Shown in pieces: positions 46,561-57,045 of a DNA stretch of 64,000 bases. The stretch covers positions 248,001-312,000 of the forward strand of contig JAJJXM010000043.1 of the NCBI GenBank assembly GCA_024516155.1, given 5' to 3'. The number at the start of each line of letters is the position of its first letter. The stretch's first letter is position 1. Under the pieces are notes generated by a model. It was not told the origin of the DNA, ran no database searches, and saw nothing but the letters and a program-made list of their open reading frames with translations. A program made the position numbers and the translations under genes. The stretch comes from Pyronema omphalodes. Lineage: Eukaryota > Ascomycota > Pezizomycetes > Pezizales > Pyronemataceae.

Positions 46561-47684
46561 GAGGGATGGGGATAGGATAGTGTGCTGATGTTGTATCTGT
46601 ATTGTATCGATTTTGTGTCTATATCGCTTGATAGCTTGATAGCATGGTAACATCGTGGTATTGGTCACTACTGTATATTTTATATTTATATATGTAAGCT
46701 ACTTATGTGCTTCTGTCCTTCTGTCCTTCTATGCTTCTATGCTTCAGTGCTTCTGTCCTTCAGTGCTGCATCCAGGCTTATATAACCAGCTATGTAACTA
46801 TGTAACTAACTATGTAACGCTATGTACTTACTACCCGTGAATCTACGGAGGTGGAGACTGGAGACGAGGACGGGAGTTACCTGGATTTTGCGTGATGGAT
46901 TTTGGGTTGCGGGTTATGGGTTCCTAGTGTTAGTTCGCAGACTACAGCTGCAGGTTAGCGGCAAAGTACAGATACAGATACAGATATGTAGAGGTGCTGC
47001 GTTGCTGCGTTGCTGCGGTGTTGCTGTGCTGTAGTGCGGTGCTGTAGTGTGGTTCTGTGGCTGCGGTGCTGCGTTGCTGTAGTGTTGCGGTGCTGCGTAA
47101 AAAGCAAAAAAAAATTATATACACCATAGTGCGCTGATGACTGGTATGTAGGTGCTTTGTTACATATTACATAATAACTGCGAGCTGCGGGTTGCGAGCG
47201 CTGAGGAGCGGGTTGCGGGTTGCGGGTTGCGGGTTGCTTGGTGTACCTGGAGTTCCGCTGTGGGTTGGCTTGCTTGCTGGTTGCTGGTTTCTGGTTGCTG
47301 GGCGTGTGGTGAATTTGAATTTTGAACTTGAAGAAGAAGAACACCCTCCCCTCCCCCTCCCTCCCCCCTTCCCACTGCTGATGCTGCTGCGGATTCTGAA
47401 GCCTGATGCCTGATGCCTGATGCTGCTGGGATTCGGGGGTTTTAAAGATGCTGGGAGCTTAGTTGCGGATGTTACAAAGACATACGGATGGTACTTGTAG
47501 ATGGTGGTTTACAATTATATACGGAAAATACACACAGATAATAGTTGCAAATACTCACAGACTTTAGTTACAAATAATGATTGTATGTACATCCGTAATT
47601 CAAGTCGCAATAGTATTCTCCCCATGCCACCTCTCCCTCTCCACTCCACTCCCCTCCACTCCCTTCCTTTTCACCCCCCTCTGC

Positions 47685-47755
47685 CCCCCCTCTGCCCCAT
47701 CCCCCCTCCCCCATCCCCCCTCCCCCCTCCCCCCTCCCCCCCCCCCTCCCCCCTC
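47685..47755 (+). repeat. C-rich (CCCCTCC)-type array
   Basis: Units of CCCCTCCCC and CCCATCCCC with variable C runs; plus strand almost entirely pyrimidine. Confidence 0.8.
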
Positions 47756-48611
47756 CACACCCACCAGTAGTAGCTCATCCATCTTCCTTGTCAGTTGTCT
47801 CCTGGTCGGGAAAAGCAGCCCCATAAACCCCAAGTGGCCCCCCCCTGCGCTTGTCCTTTGCTTGCTGCTCTCCGACGAACGCGACTGCGACTGCGACTGC
47901 GACGGCGCTGCGATTGAACACTGGACGCTGAACGCTGAACGCTGAACTTGAGCTTACCACAACTCTGCCGTGCAACAACGCAACACAACACAACACAACG
48001 AAACGAAACGAAGACAGAGAAAGAGAGACAGATTTGAATCTCCGGTTGCCTTTTGCCTGTGATACTTACTCACCGGAGGAGAATAAACAGTCGCCACCAC
48101 TACCCTACCCACTACTACCCCATCAGCAGCACTCAGCACCCAGCACCCAGCAGCACCCAACAGCAGCAGCAGCAGCAGCAGCACCAGCAGCACCAAGGAC
48201 CAAGCACCAAGCACCAAGCACCTCCGCCCTCACGCAGGAACTGCACCACGAGCCACAGACGTATCCCAGGAACCCCGGGGCTGGAACTACACGATCCGCC
48301 CATTCCAAAAATACCGAAACCACAACCTACAAAACGTGGGGACATTTCCAGTTGGGATTTGCGACTTGGGATCATCATTATATTTGACATTACTTTTTTT
48401 TTTTTGTGTCAACATTTTACATTACTTTGACCGGAAAGCTACGAGTGAACGAGTGTACGAGTCTACAACTGCTTCGATCAGCAACTACAACTTACAACTA
48501 CCTCATCCACCTTGCCTACCTACCTCAACACCACGGAGAGAGCTCCTCCGCTACCGTTCAAAGGGCGATCTTTAACTACCTGCCTACTCTAGAGCCAAAA
48601 AATCTACCACA

Positions 48612-51600
48612 ATGTACCGCTCAACGTCAACCTCTTCAGATGCTTCCCTTACTTCTTCAAATCAGCAACTTGCCGATGGTTCATTTTCAACCAATTCCGG
48701 GAGTGTTTTCTCATTCGGTGACGAAGGGGGGTATCTCGACCCTCTACTACCAGTTGACCCTCTGCTACAATCCGACTCTTTACTACAACCACCACAGCAG
48801 TTTGGGAATCCGCAGATGGGACCAGGACAGATTGGGGGAAACCACTTTCTAAGAAATCACGCCACAACAGCAGCATCAATAGCGGAATCACCGTATAGAC
48901 CAATTAACACGCATCAACTTCATAATCCAAACTACATGAGCGGTGCAAGTCAAAATCAGCCAGCCACAACAATGGGAACACGCTATCAGCAGGGAGGCAA
49001 CGCAGGAGCAGCAGGAGGAGCATTTTTTATGATGAATGGAGAAAACGCCGGTAGACAATATCGGGATAATCAACAGCAACAACAGCAGCAAAGGAGAAGA
49101 AGATCCGGTCAAGGGGTGGATGCTGTTAAACATCGTAGGACTAGATCCGGATGCTTTACGTGTAGGACTAGAAGAGTCAAGGTGAGCTTCTTTCTTGCTT
49201 TGAGGTTCCGGGTGTGAGGGGATACCCAGCTTTTCCGCTTTAATTCGTCGCAATGTCGGGTTGCTCGGGTTGCTCGGGTTACTTACTCGCGACGCGACGC
49301 CGGACATTGCGAAATGCGGAAAATTACCCTTACCTTAGCGAACACGGCTGATCCGTTGCATCGGTGTCTTTACTAGTGCGACGAGAAGCATCCAATATGC
49401 GAACGTAAGCCATCTTTCCTTCCATCTTGAAATACGCCGCGCGACATCCCCGCCACTATATACTGTACCCCACAACAGCCATTGATACTCATACTACCTC
49501 AATGTCTAAGAGAAAGTTATCCGACACATTTGCTGACCCCTCATCTGCAGGTTGCAAAAAAGGAAATAGAGAATGCACATACCCGGAAGTTACACCCAAC
49601 AGCAAATCTAAAAAGCCCCGCGGTGAATCAAGAGAAGGTAGTTCTTCACTAGAAGACGTCGAAGAAGACGATGAGGAATACCTTGACGATGTATCCCCTC
49701 CTGCATTGCGAAGCAGCACTTCACAATCACGATTACGAAGCGGAGCAACGAGAAGAGATAGTTGGCATGACTCGGAGCATGGCCGTCACAAAAATCGAAA
49801 AACCGCCGGTAGCTCTGCCGATCAAACTCCGTCACCTCGCGACCCGGAAAGTTCAGCTCCTACATCTCCTACCGGCTCCCTACGAAGAACTGCCTCAGCT
49901 TATAGCTTGAACAATGCTCCGGAATGGGCTCATATACCACATGATATTGCGTTTTATCTAAACTATCATAAGAAAATGTTGACTTGTCATCATTATCTAC
50001 TAAAAAGTGATTGCGACGACTTTTTCAAAACGACAATATTGGAACATGCACTGCAGAATGATGCACTCATGTATGCCGTGGCGGCATTTTCAAGCTTTCA
50101 TTATAATATTTTTTATGCAACTAATGCGTATCATACTTTCTTGGAATATTATAATGAGGCAATTATCCTCCTGAGGGAAGCGCTGGACAAGCCACATACG
50201 ATTGATACTATTCTTACCATACTGCAATTGGCTTGTTTTGAGGTGAGCTTACTCCGGAGTTTCCTTTTAATCCCCGGGAAAGCGAATTGAGGCTGCCAAT
50301 TGGCGGAAAAATGATGTGTGACATGCTGACAGATTTAGGAATACCTCGGCGATTGGGCTTCCCTGCAAGAACACCGCAACGCTGCCTCCTCCATAATTAA
50401 AACTCTCTACACCCCCGAAACAATGGCGGAAAGCTTCGAACTTCGCATGGTCTTCAACTGGTTTATCCACTTTGACCTGTTATGCGCTATGATGGCTGCT
50501 CACCGAGCTACCACATCGCCTGAATGGTGTTTAGCTGCCTCTGCTGCGGTGATGAAGCAGCACTTAGCGAATCCCTCTGACTTGCGTTTAAAAATTGAAA
50601 AGGCTGCGGGGGATTTTAGAGACATTACTTTACAAGTTTCTATGATGACGGCGAGAAGGTTAGAGGGTGGTACTACCCTGGAGGAATTTGAGAGAGACTT
50701 CATGCAATGTCTTCAAACTGTTACGGGCTGGTTTGAGGGATTGGATAAGGAGATTCTGGAAGGTGCAGAAAGAATACAGTGGCCAGCAAAGGATAGAGAA
50801 GAGGGAGGGAGACAGGAGGATTGTCCATTTCAGTTGGCCCCGTTGTACACAGGTATCAGATGGGCTGTTAACTTTTTGCTGATGGATTACTATGGTCTTA
50901 TCATTGTTCTCAAGACGCAGATTGCTATTACCAGCGCGGAGTCTGGTGCAATGGCAGCATCGGCAGCTGCAAATGATCCATCTTCCACCACGGCAGTCTC
51001 AACACCCGCAACTACATCCTCCGGCGCCTCCTCATCTGGCATCTCAGTAGCAGCAGCGACACAGGAAGGTCTAGCATCAGCGGGCTTGGCAGATTTGGCA
51101 GTAAAAATCTGTAGACTGCTTGCGGCAATCGAGGCATATCCTCATACCCCTGCTGGTGCTCTACTCAGTGCGCAGGCTCCGATTGGGTTGGCGGCTATGT
51201 GGATTCCTGACGCTCCTGGTTATAGGAGTTGGCTTCAGAAACAGCTGGCAAAGGCGGAAAGAATGGGGTGAGTTTTATTCCTGTTTTTTGATATGAGTCG
51301 AGTGAGCTATGGTGATGCCATCACTCATCACTCATTGCTTCTAGCTTCATCTTGCATCTATAACCCTCATGCCATCCTCCTTTTTATCACATTATACTAA
51401 CCTCCATACTCATAGTTTCGTCTACCCCCTAGCTTTCCGCACAAAAATCGCAACAATGTGGGGCGACCCTAAACTTAAATACACGTGGATCGACAACAAC
51501 AGCGAAACCGCTATCGCACTAACAATCCGCCAACTAGTCGATAGTCGAGACGCAGAAATGCCCCGAGGCGCAGCAGGCCGGGATGTTAAAGCGATTCGAT

Positions 51601-51947
51601 CACTATTAGAAACCATGAGATTGGATAGTAAAGGTAGTGGAGTGGTACCGAGGGATTTGGAAAATATCGTCAGGGAAAAAGGGAATGGACAGGGTGTGAG
51701 AAATGTGGAGGAAATTTTGGCTGGTAGTCTGGAATATGATGATTATGACCAAGAGTCTAGTGATGAGGAGGAATTGTGTATGGATGGGAATATGATGGGG
51801 GTTCATGGATTGCGTGGGAATGCCGCGTTTGCGCAGATGGGCGAGGGGAATGGGATGGGGGGAATGGGTGGGATGGGGATGGGTGGGATGGGGGGATCGG
51901 CGGGAATGGGCGGGATGGGTGGAATGGGTGCACCGGAAACTCGATAG
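48612..51947 (+). CDS. Zn2Cys6 transcription factor (moc3-like)
   Basis: Five exons (48612-49181, 49377-49404, 49551-50242, 50339-51267, 51416-51947), all in frame, give 916 residues. The binuclear zinc cluster spans residues 181-208 (CFTCRTRRVK, CDEKHPICER, CKKGNREC) with spacing CX2CX6CX6CX2CX6C; all six cysteines are present and the domain is encoded by three exons, the middle one only 28 nt. RRTRSGCFTCR is the form seen in the moc3-like group of fungal regulators. N-terminal to it are a Ser/Gln-rich region and a poly-Gln run (QQQQQQQRRRR). The central part (about residues 340-700, starting WAHIPHDIAFYLNYHKKML) resembles the fungal-specific transcription factor domain. The extreme C-terminus is a Gly-Met repeat (GMGGMGGMG). 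Targets are unknown. The coding strand shifts from C-rich to strongly G-rich at the 3' end. Confidence 0.87.
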
Positions 51948-52274
51948 CGCCTATAGATCTCCGCGCAATAGCGTGGACATGGAAATAGGACTCTACCGGG
52001 TGGTGTGTGGCGGTGGTGGAAGGAGCGCGGTATGATGCATAAACGACCCCGCAAAGCACGAATAAACAATACTTCAATTACTCAAGCAAAGCAAAGGAAA
52101 GGAATGGAATGGACAGGAATGGAAGGCGTAGTAAGGTGTTTTCGGCGTTATATTGGAATTTCTTTTTTCTTCTTTTTTTTTTTTTTTCTTTCTCTTCTTT
52201 TTTTTCTCTTCTGTTTTTTTTTCTTTCTTCTTTTTTTTTTTCACTTGTAGCTAACTTTTTTCTTCTTCTTCTTG

Positions 52275-52433
52275 TCTATCTTCGGATTCATATTCATATT
52301 TGCCTTTGTATTATTCTTTGTCTTTGTATTATTCTTCGACGCCATATTCATATTTGTCTTTGCTTTTGTCTTTGTCTTCATATTTGTCTTTGTCTTCATA
52401 TTCATATTCATATTCATATTCATATTCTTATTG
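52275..52433 (+). repeat. Degenerate hexanucleotide array (TTCATA / TTTGTC)
   Basis: Alternating TTCATA, TTTGTC and TTTGTA units; the end is a clean (TTCATA)n run. Open frames on both strands follow from the 6-bp period. Confidence 0.8.
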
Positions 52434-52509
52434 GGAATTTTCAGATTGGGAACTTGGTTTTTCTGGTTTTTGTTGCTGGTTTTTGTTGCTGGTTTTGTCT
52501 GGGTAATTA

Positions 52510-52909
52510 AATACTATGACTACTATTATCACTATCACTATTATCACTACTGTTATCGCTGTTATCGCTGTTATCACTATTATCATTATTATCATTATTA
52601 TCATTATTATCACTATTATCACTATTATCACTATTATCACTATTATCACTATCACTATCACTATCACTCTTATCACTACTGTTATCGCTGTTATCGCTGT
52701 TATTGCTGTTGTCGCTGTTGTCGCTGTTGTCGCTGTTGTCGCTGTTGTCGCTGTTGTCACTATTACCACTATCACTATTATCACTATTATCACTATTATC
52801 ACCATCACTATTATCGCTGTTATCGCTGTTATCGCTGTTGTCACTATCATCACTATCACTATCACTACTATCATCACCACTATTATCACTATCACGCTTA
52901 TCACGCTTA
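52510..52909 (+). repeat. 400-bp satellite of 9-bp units (TTATCACTA, TTATCGCTG, TTGTCGCTG)
   Basis: Tandem 9-bp units arranged in homogeneous blocks: mainly TTATCACTA, then TTATCGCTG, then TTGTCGCTG, then the first types again. The blocks show local homogenisation. The array ends exactly at the first base of the MITE copy at 52910. Long frames rich in Asp-Asn-Ser or Leu-Ser on either strand are by-products. Confidence 0.9.
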
Positions 52910-53340
52910 CAGAGTTCGACACGGTCCGTCCGGTTCCGTCCAGGCTTTGGACAAGACCGGACCATCACTCGCGGTCCCGTCCTGTAGTAGGACCAGGACC
53001 GGCCGTCCTGGAGGCATCATGGACGGGACGGACCGCGGGTGACCGCGGGTGACCGTGGGTGACCGTGGGTGACCGTGGGTGACCACGACTATCGTCACCA
53101 TCAATCACTCACAACCCGTAGTTTCTTTAGTATTTACTACAGCTCATGGTAGTTTCCTTATTAGATAATTCCGGTGCATTGATATATTGCACGAATTACA
53201 CGGATTACACGGATTACACGGATTACACGGATTACACGGATTACACGGATTACACAGATTACACAGATTACACAGATTACACGAATTAAAGTCACCTATA
53301 TGAAACTTCTCGCAGAAATAAAAACAAAAAAAAACTATAC
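52910..53340 (+). mobile_element. hAT-like MITE family, copy 2, internally expanded, right end missing
   Basis: It starts with CAGAGTTCGACACGGTCCGT and follows the reverse strand of copy 1 (7057-7392) almost throughout: GTCCCGTCCTG, AGTAGGACCAGGACCGGCCG, GGACGGGACGGACCGCGGGT, TTTACTACAGCTCATGG, ATTGCACGAATTA, CTATATGA and TTCTCGCA. It differs by two internal expansions: five 10-bp GACCGYGGGT units at 53031-53080 (two in copy 1), and about eleven 9-bp ACACGGATT units at 53189-53289 (a single CACGAATTA in copy 1). Similarity fades after about 53340 and no right terminal repeat was found there. Confidence 0.75.
53189..53289 (+). repeat. 9-bp minisatellite ACACGGATT inside the MITE
   Basis: About eleven units bounded on both sides by ACGAATT, the sequence present once in the sister MITE. 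The last three full units read ACACAGATT. Confidence 0.9.
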
Positions 53341-54009
53341 TATACAGATGTATAAGAAGCTACTAAAATATGTCCTTTCCCCACCGGCCTTCTCGAATGG
53401 AAATGATTGAGGACTCTTGAGAGGATAGGCTGGGTGTGGCTGTGGATGTGATGATGCTGGTTGGAATAAGTACAGAGGACGGGGATGGGTGCTGGGATTT
53501 ACTGGGATGGCTGGGATTTGCTGGGATTTGCTGGGATTTGCTGGGAATTGCTGGGAATTGCTGTTGATGGCTTTGCTGGGAATGATGTGAATGATATGGT
53601 AATACGGCAATACAGCAATACTGCAATGAAAGAAGTGGAAAAATTCTTGCAGGTAGAAGATAGAAGATGGAAAGATGGAAAGATGGAATATAGAAGATGG
53701 AATTTGAAGTATAGAAGAATAGAAGAATAGAAGAAAAGAAGGATAGAAGAATAGAAGAAACATATCTACATCCTGATCGTACTTTATTAAGGAATAAAAA
53801 ATAATATCAAAACTACTTATTTCTGGGTGGAGCATGCATGATGCACCTTCAGTGGGGTGTAAAGGTTTTATTAAAATGCACACTGCAGCATGAAGCCGGG
53901 TTCATTTACTACAGTGTTGAAAACATTGCTGCGGCCTATAATGTCTAGTGAGCTTGAATCCTTGAATCGAATCGCCCCGGGAAATATAGTTCACCGGAAA
54001 CCTATGGTC

Positions 54010-54182
54010 TTGCTGTCACCTGCTGTCCTGCTGTCCTGGATGGTCTGGTCTGGTCTGGTCTTTTGGGTTTGTGGATGGGATCGGATCACAGAGGATGTTC
54101 GTCTGGAGTTGTGGGTGGGATCGGACCACAGAGTGGCTGTCTGGAGTTGTGCATGGGATTGGATGGACTGTGTCGAACTCTG
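54010..54182 (-). mobile_element. hAT-like MITE family, copy 3, decayed
   Basis: Read on the minus strand it begins CAGAGTTCGACACAGTCCAT, clearly the same terminal repeat, then diverges, with ACTCTGTGGTCC matching an internal block of copy 1. It contains an internal tandem duplication of about 40 bp (54071-54148, GGATCGGA-CACAGAG...CTGGAGTT twice). Most differences from copy 1 near the terminus are C-to-T changes on the plus strand. The opposite end is not identifiable. Confidence 0.6.
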
Positions 54183-55642
54183 ATTGTGAGAGAACTGGTA
54201 GGTTGAATGCAATAAGGAATGAAAAAAAAAAAAATGAAAAGAAAAGAAAGAAAATAAAAAAAAAAAGAAGAGGAAGGCAAAGAATATGGAAAACGGAAAC
54301 CGTGAAAAATTCCAATGTGGATGATAGAGACGTCTATTTTATTTGCTATGATGAGTGACGCAAACACTGAGGTGAATGATGTTGCCCCCCTGGTATTAGA
54401 TTGAAATACTGCTGCATAACCACCCTACAATGGGGATTTATCAAACAGATTGAGGTATGACATTTCGGCAACAGAACTAATTGAAACAGAAATTAAGAAA
54501 TTCAGCATGGAGAACAGCCGCGGTGTCTCCAGATCACTTGATCTGAATATCCAGTGCGAAAATAGTGAGTTGGGAAGGAAAAAAATGCTACAACACTTCC
54601 ATCCACATGGACAACAGACACAGCGAATAATAAACCCTCAGTATATTGACTTTAGGAACATCTTATCAGATACGCCAACTGGATCACAACTCGCTGGGCG
54701 TTATTCATATCTAACCAGAAGTTTTTGTCTGTACTAGTGATAATCACGGAGCTGTCGAATTCATTGAATCCAGAGTTGCGAAAATGAAAATATGACACAT
54801 TGATGTAGACACCTGCATTTATGCCATGACGATAAATAAGGATGCATCAACACGCAGCACATCAACTCAAAAAAATCACTTATCTGATCTTCTAACTATT
54901 GACAATCACTACTGGCTAAGCTTCATCAAGATCTCACGGGAAAATTTGGCCTATACTGATGAAGAGGGCGTGGAAAGAGAAAATGAAGAACGTTCTGCTT
55001 CATTTGTTTACAACACCATTACAATTTTCTCTTAGATTTCGTATTTCAGCAATTCATTTTTCCTTTGCTAGACTGGACCTTTGCCTCCAGGCTCCAAGAG
55101 GGTGTGCGTTGGAAGATGGCCAGGAACAGGCAATCTAGCTTGTCGGAACAAGGTCGACTTTGATCAAGACGAACCTTGAGGGGGACAAAGTGGGACACCA
55201 AACGGGTTGTGATAAAGAGGATTAAACCAACCGACTTTTCTACTATATATAATTGTGTGACAATAATGCTTCCTCTCTCTGTATCGTCGTCATTATCTGT
55301 CATAGAACCGTCTGTCTCTTCCCTGTCCTTTTTCACAATTTTCATGCTAGTGAAATATCTATACATCTGCTATTAATTATAAACCGAGAAATCTTATACA
55401 ATTGCCTGTATAAGGTTTCACACTAGCGAAATATTTATTCACATGCTATTATAAATCAAATTTTTTAACAAATCATCGGTATAAATGCTGTGAAGATTGT
55501 TCGCTTGTATATGTTTTTTCGTGAGGTATTTGTATAACATATACATCTTGGGGGCGAAAATGTACCATATATAGTCCGAGTCGGTAGTAATTGTAGAGAT
55601 TCACAATATATGAGAAATTATGGTTATTTTTTCTATCAAAGT

Positions 55643-55977
55643 ACAGAATATGTTTCTTCTTCGAGGTCTATTATTAACTTCCATGGCGATCATTTTGCCC
55701 GAACTTCACTTTTCAGCTGTGGTTTTAGGAGTTCATGGAAAACCTATTTAGAGAATTTTCGCCTAGATCTTTCCTCTCTTGTCTTAATGACCAGTATGAA
55801 ATATTCAATGAAAGAACAGAATATGTTTCTTCCTCGGTATCTATTATTAGCTTCCCTTGATATCAGCTTCCCTGAACTTAACTTTTCAGCTGTAGTTTTA
55901 GGGGTTCATGGAAAACATGTTCCGGGAATTTTTACCCAGATCTTTCCTCTGCTGTCCTAATGGCCATTATAAAGCAT
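55643..55977 (+). repeat. Imperfect tandem duplication, two units of about 173 bp
   Basis: Unit 1 starts ACAGAATATGTTTCTTCTTC near 55643 and unit 2 starts ACAGAATATGTTTCTTCCTC near 55816. Both then contain TCTATTATTA, CTTTTCAGCTGT-GTTTTAGG, TTCATGGAAAAC and AGATCTTTCCTCT. The second unit ends about 110 bp before the start codon of the PPxY protein, so its end lies in that gene's promoter or leader. Confidence 0.85.
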
Positions 55978-56085
55978 ACCGTAGTTTCTTCCTTCTTCTA
56001 CTTCTTTTCTTCCCCCTTCACTCACCTCAATCATCCTCGCCAGACGGTTTGAGCTGCGGCGGCCAATCTTACTCTCCATACAAAT

Positions 56086-57045
56086 ATGGAACCACCACCC
56101 CGTTACGAATCCGCCCCCCAAGAACAACCACCCTCTTACACCCGCATCATCTTCGACCAAGTCGTAACCGACCAACCACCCAACACCACCAACACCCCAT
56201 CACGAGAACATATCGGCTACCTCAACCCCATCAGCATGACAGTTTCCAGCACCGATATCTCTCCTCCTCCATACCGGAAAACAAACACCCCAAACAACAG
56301 CACAACAATGGAACCTCTTAGACCATTATATCGAGGCACTACCCAGTCTTATCAGGCATCTTCTTCTACAACCTCAACCGCAATTCCCAACCATACCTCA
56401 ACCTTCAGCAATGCTAGCAACGCCAGTCACAACTCCCACATTCCTACCCGCCGTCATTCTACAAGAAATACCACCGAACAAACACCCACAAACCAACCCA
56501 CCCGACGCTGGCCAACAGTAGCTACCAGCACCCACCCCATCCGCATCCGTAACCCCAACCCGCAATCCCACCGCTACCAAACCGGCGGGGCATTACCCTT
56601 CCACACCCCCAACGGCGCCAACTACTTTTACATATCCTCCTGCGACCCCAATATCCCCTTCCACGGGCGTTGCATCCGGGAATACCACCACGGTATCAAC
56701 GACGCAGAACTGCGGGCAGTAATCCTGAAAGATATTCTCCGAGCGAAGGATTCCGAATCCCGACGAATGAAGAAACAGGAACAGAAGAGATATCAAGATA
56801 TAGTAGTTTTTGTGGTTGTTAATATTTTTTTGGTGGGCTTGGTGATGATTGTGCTGGGGTTGGTTTATGCGAGGTTGGTATACCAAGATCAGGTGCCGAG
56901 ATGGTTAAGGGATGTTCCGGTGGAACAGAGACCCGGGTTTGTGACGTGGATGAGAATGATGTATTTGGAACATAGAAGAGAGGGGAGGGATTATACGGAG
57001 ATTTATGAACAACGTTATCCGGGGTTTAGGACGGTTGTTGTTTGA
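56086..57045 (+). CDS. Single-pass membrane protein with three PPxY motifs, possible ubiquitin-ligase adaptor
   Basis: Single exon, 319 residues, ATG in the context CAAATATGGA. The first 63 residues hold three PPxY motifs: PPRY (4-7), PPSY (15-18) and PPPY (60-63). A long Ser/Thr/Asn/Pro-rich region follows to about 160. Next is an ordered segment with YFYISSCDPNIPFHGRCIRE, a basic helix (SRRMKKQEQKRYQD), one membrane segment at about 238-262, and a 57-residue tail. PPxY motifs bind WW domains, notably of Rsp5/NEDD4 ubiquitin ligases, and several fungal membrane adaptors combine PPxY with one or few membrane passes. That role is inferred; no adaptor family was recognised. The coding strand is very C-rich for about 700 bp and then turns abruptly G/T-rich. 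Confidence 0.7.
   Translation: MEPPPRYESAPQEQPPSYTRIIFDQVVTDQPPNTTNTPSREHIGYLNPISMTVSSTDISPPPYRKTNTPNNSTTMEPLRPLYRGTTQSYQASSSTTSTAIPNHTSTFSNASNASHNSHIPTRRHSTRNTTEQTPTNQPTRRWPTVATSTHPIRIRNPNPQSHRYQTGGALPFHTPNGANYFYISSCDPNIPFHGRCIREYHHGINDAELRAVILKDILRAKDSESRRMKKQEQKRYQDIVVFVVVNIFLVGLVMIVLGLVYARLVYQDQVPRWLRDVPVEQRPGFVTWMRMMYLEHRREGRDYTEIYEQRYPGFRTVVV

Larger units (their letters stand above)
39541..48611. other. Nine-kilobase gene-free region dense in simple repeats
   Basis: Almost every few hundred bases contains a different micro- or minisatellite: units of 3, 5, 6, 7, 8 and 9 bp, homopolymer C, and polypyrimidine blocks. Open frames here are made of the repeats and I do not accept any. One MITE lies at 46061-46406. 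The last 600 bases (about 48000-48611) are C/A-rich and contain a (CAG)7 run at 48161-48181; they look like the leader of the transcription factor starting at 48612. Confidence 0.6.
51948..56085. other. Gene-free region with satellites and MITE copies
   Basis: Contains poly-T tracts (52159-52245), a hexanucleotide region, a 9-bp satellite, two MITE-family copies and a 173-bp duplication, all listed separately. Frames at 54450-54737 and 54826-55035 (plus) and 55046-55366 (minus) have no recognisable family and no gene-like context. Confidence 0.45.

Noticed and set aside
52272..53052. Long frames of His-Tyr, Ile-Thr, Leu-Ser or Asp-Asn-Ser repeats
   Set aside because: All arise from 6- and 9-bp arrays that are open in several frames on both strands, and they run into a MITE.
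53070..53090. 5S rRNA-like GTGGGTGACCAC
   Set aside because: It is part of the MITE's 10-bp repeat; no further 5S similarity surrounds it.
52910..54182. One large hAT element spanning copies 2 and 3
   Set aside because: The two outer ends point inward correctly, but the flanking 8 bases (CACGCTTA and ATTGTGAG) do not match, and the interior is unrelated to a transposase.
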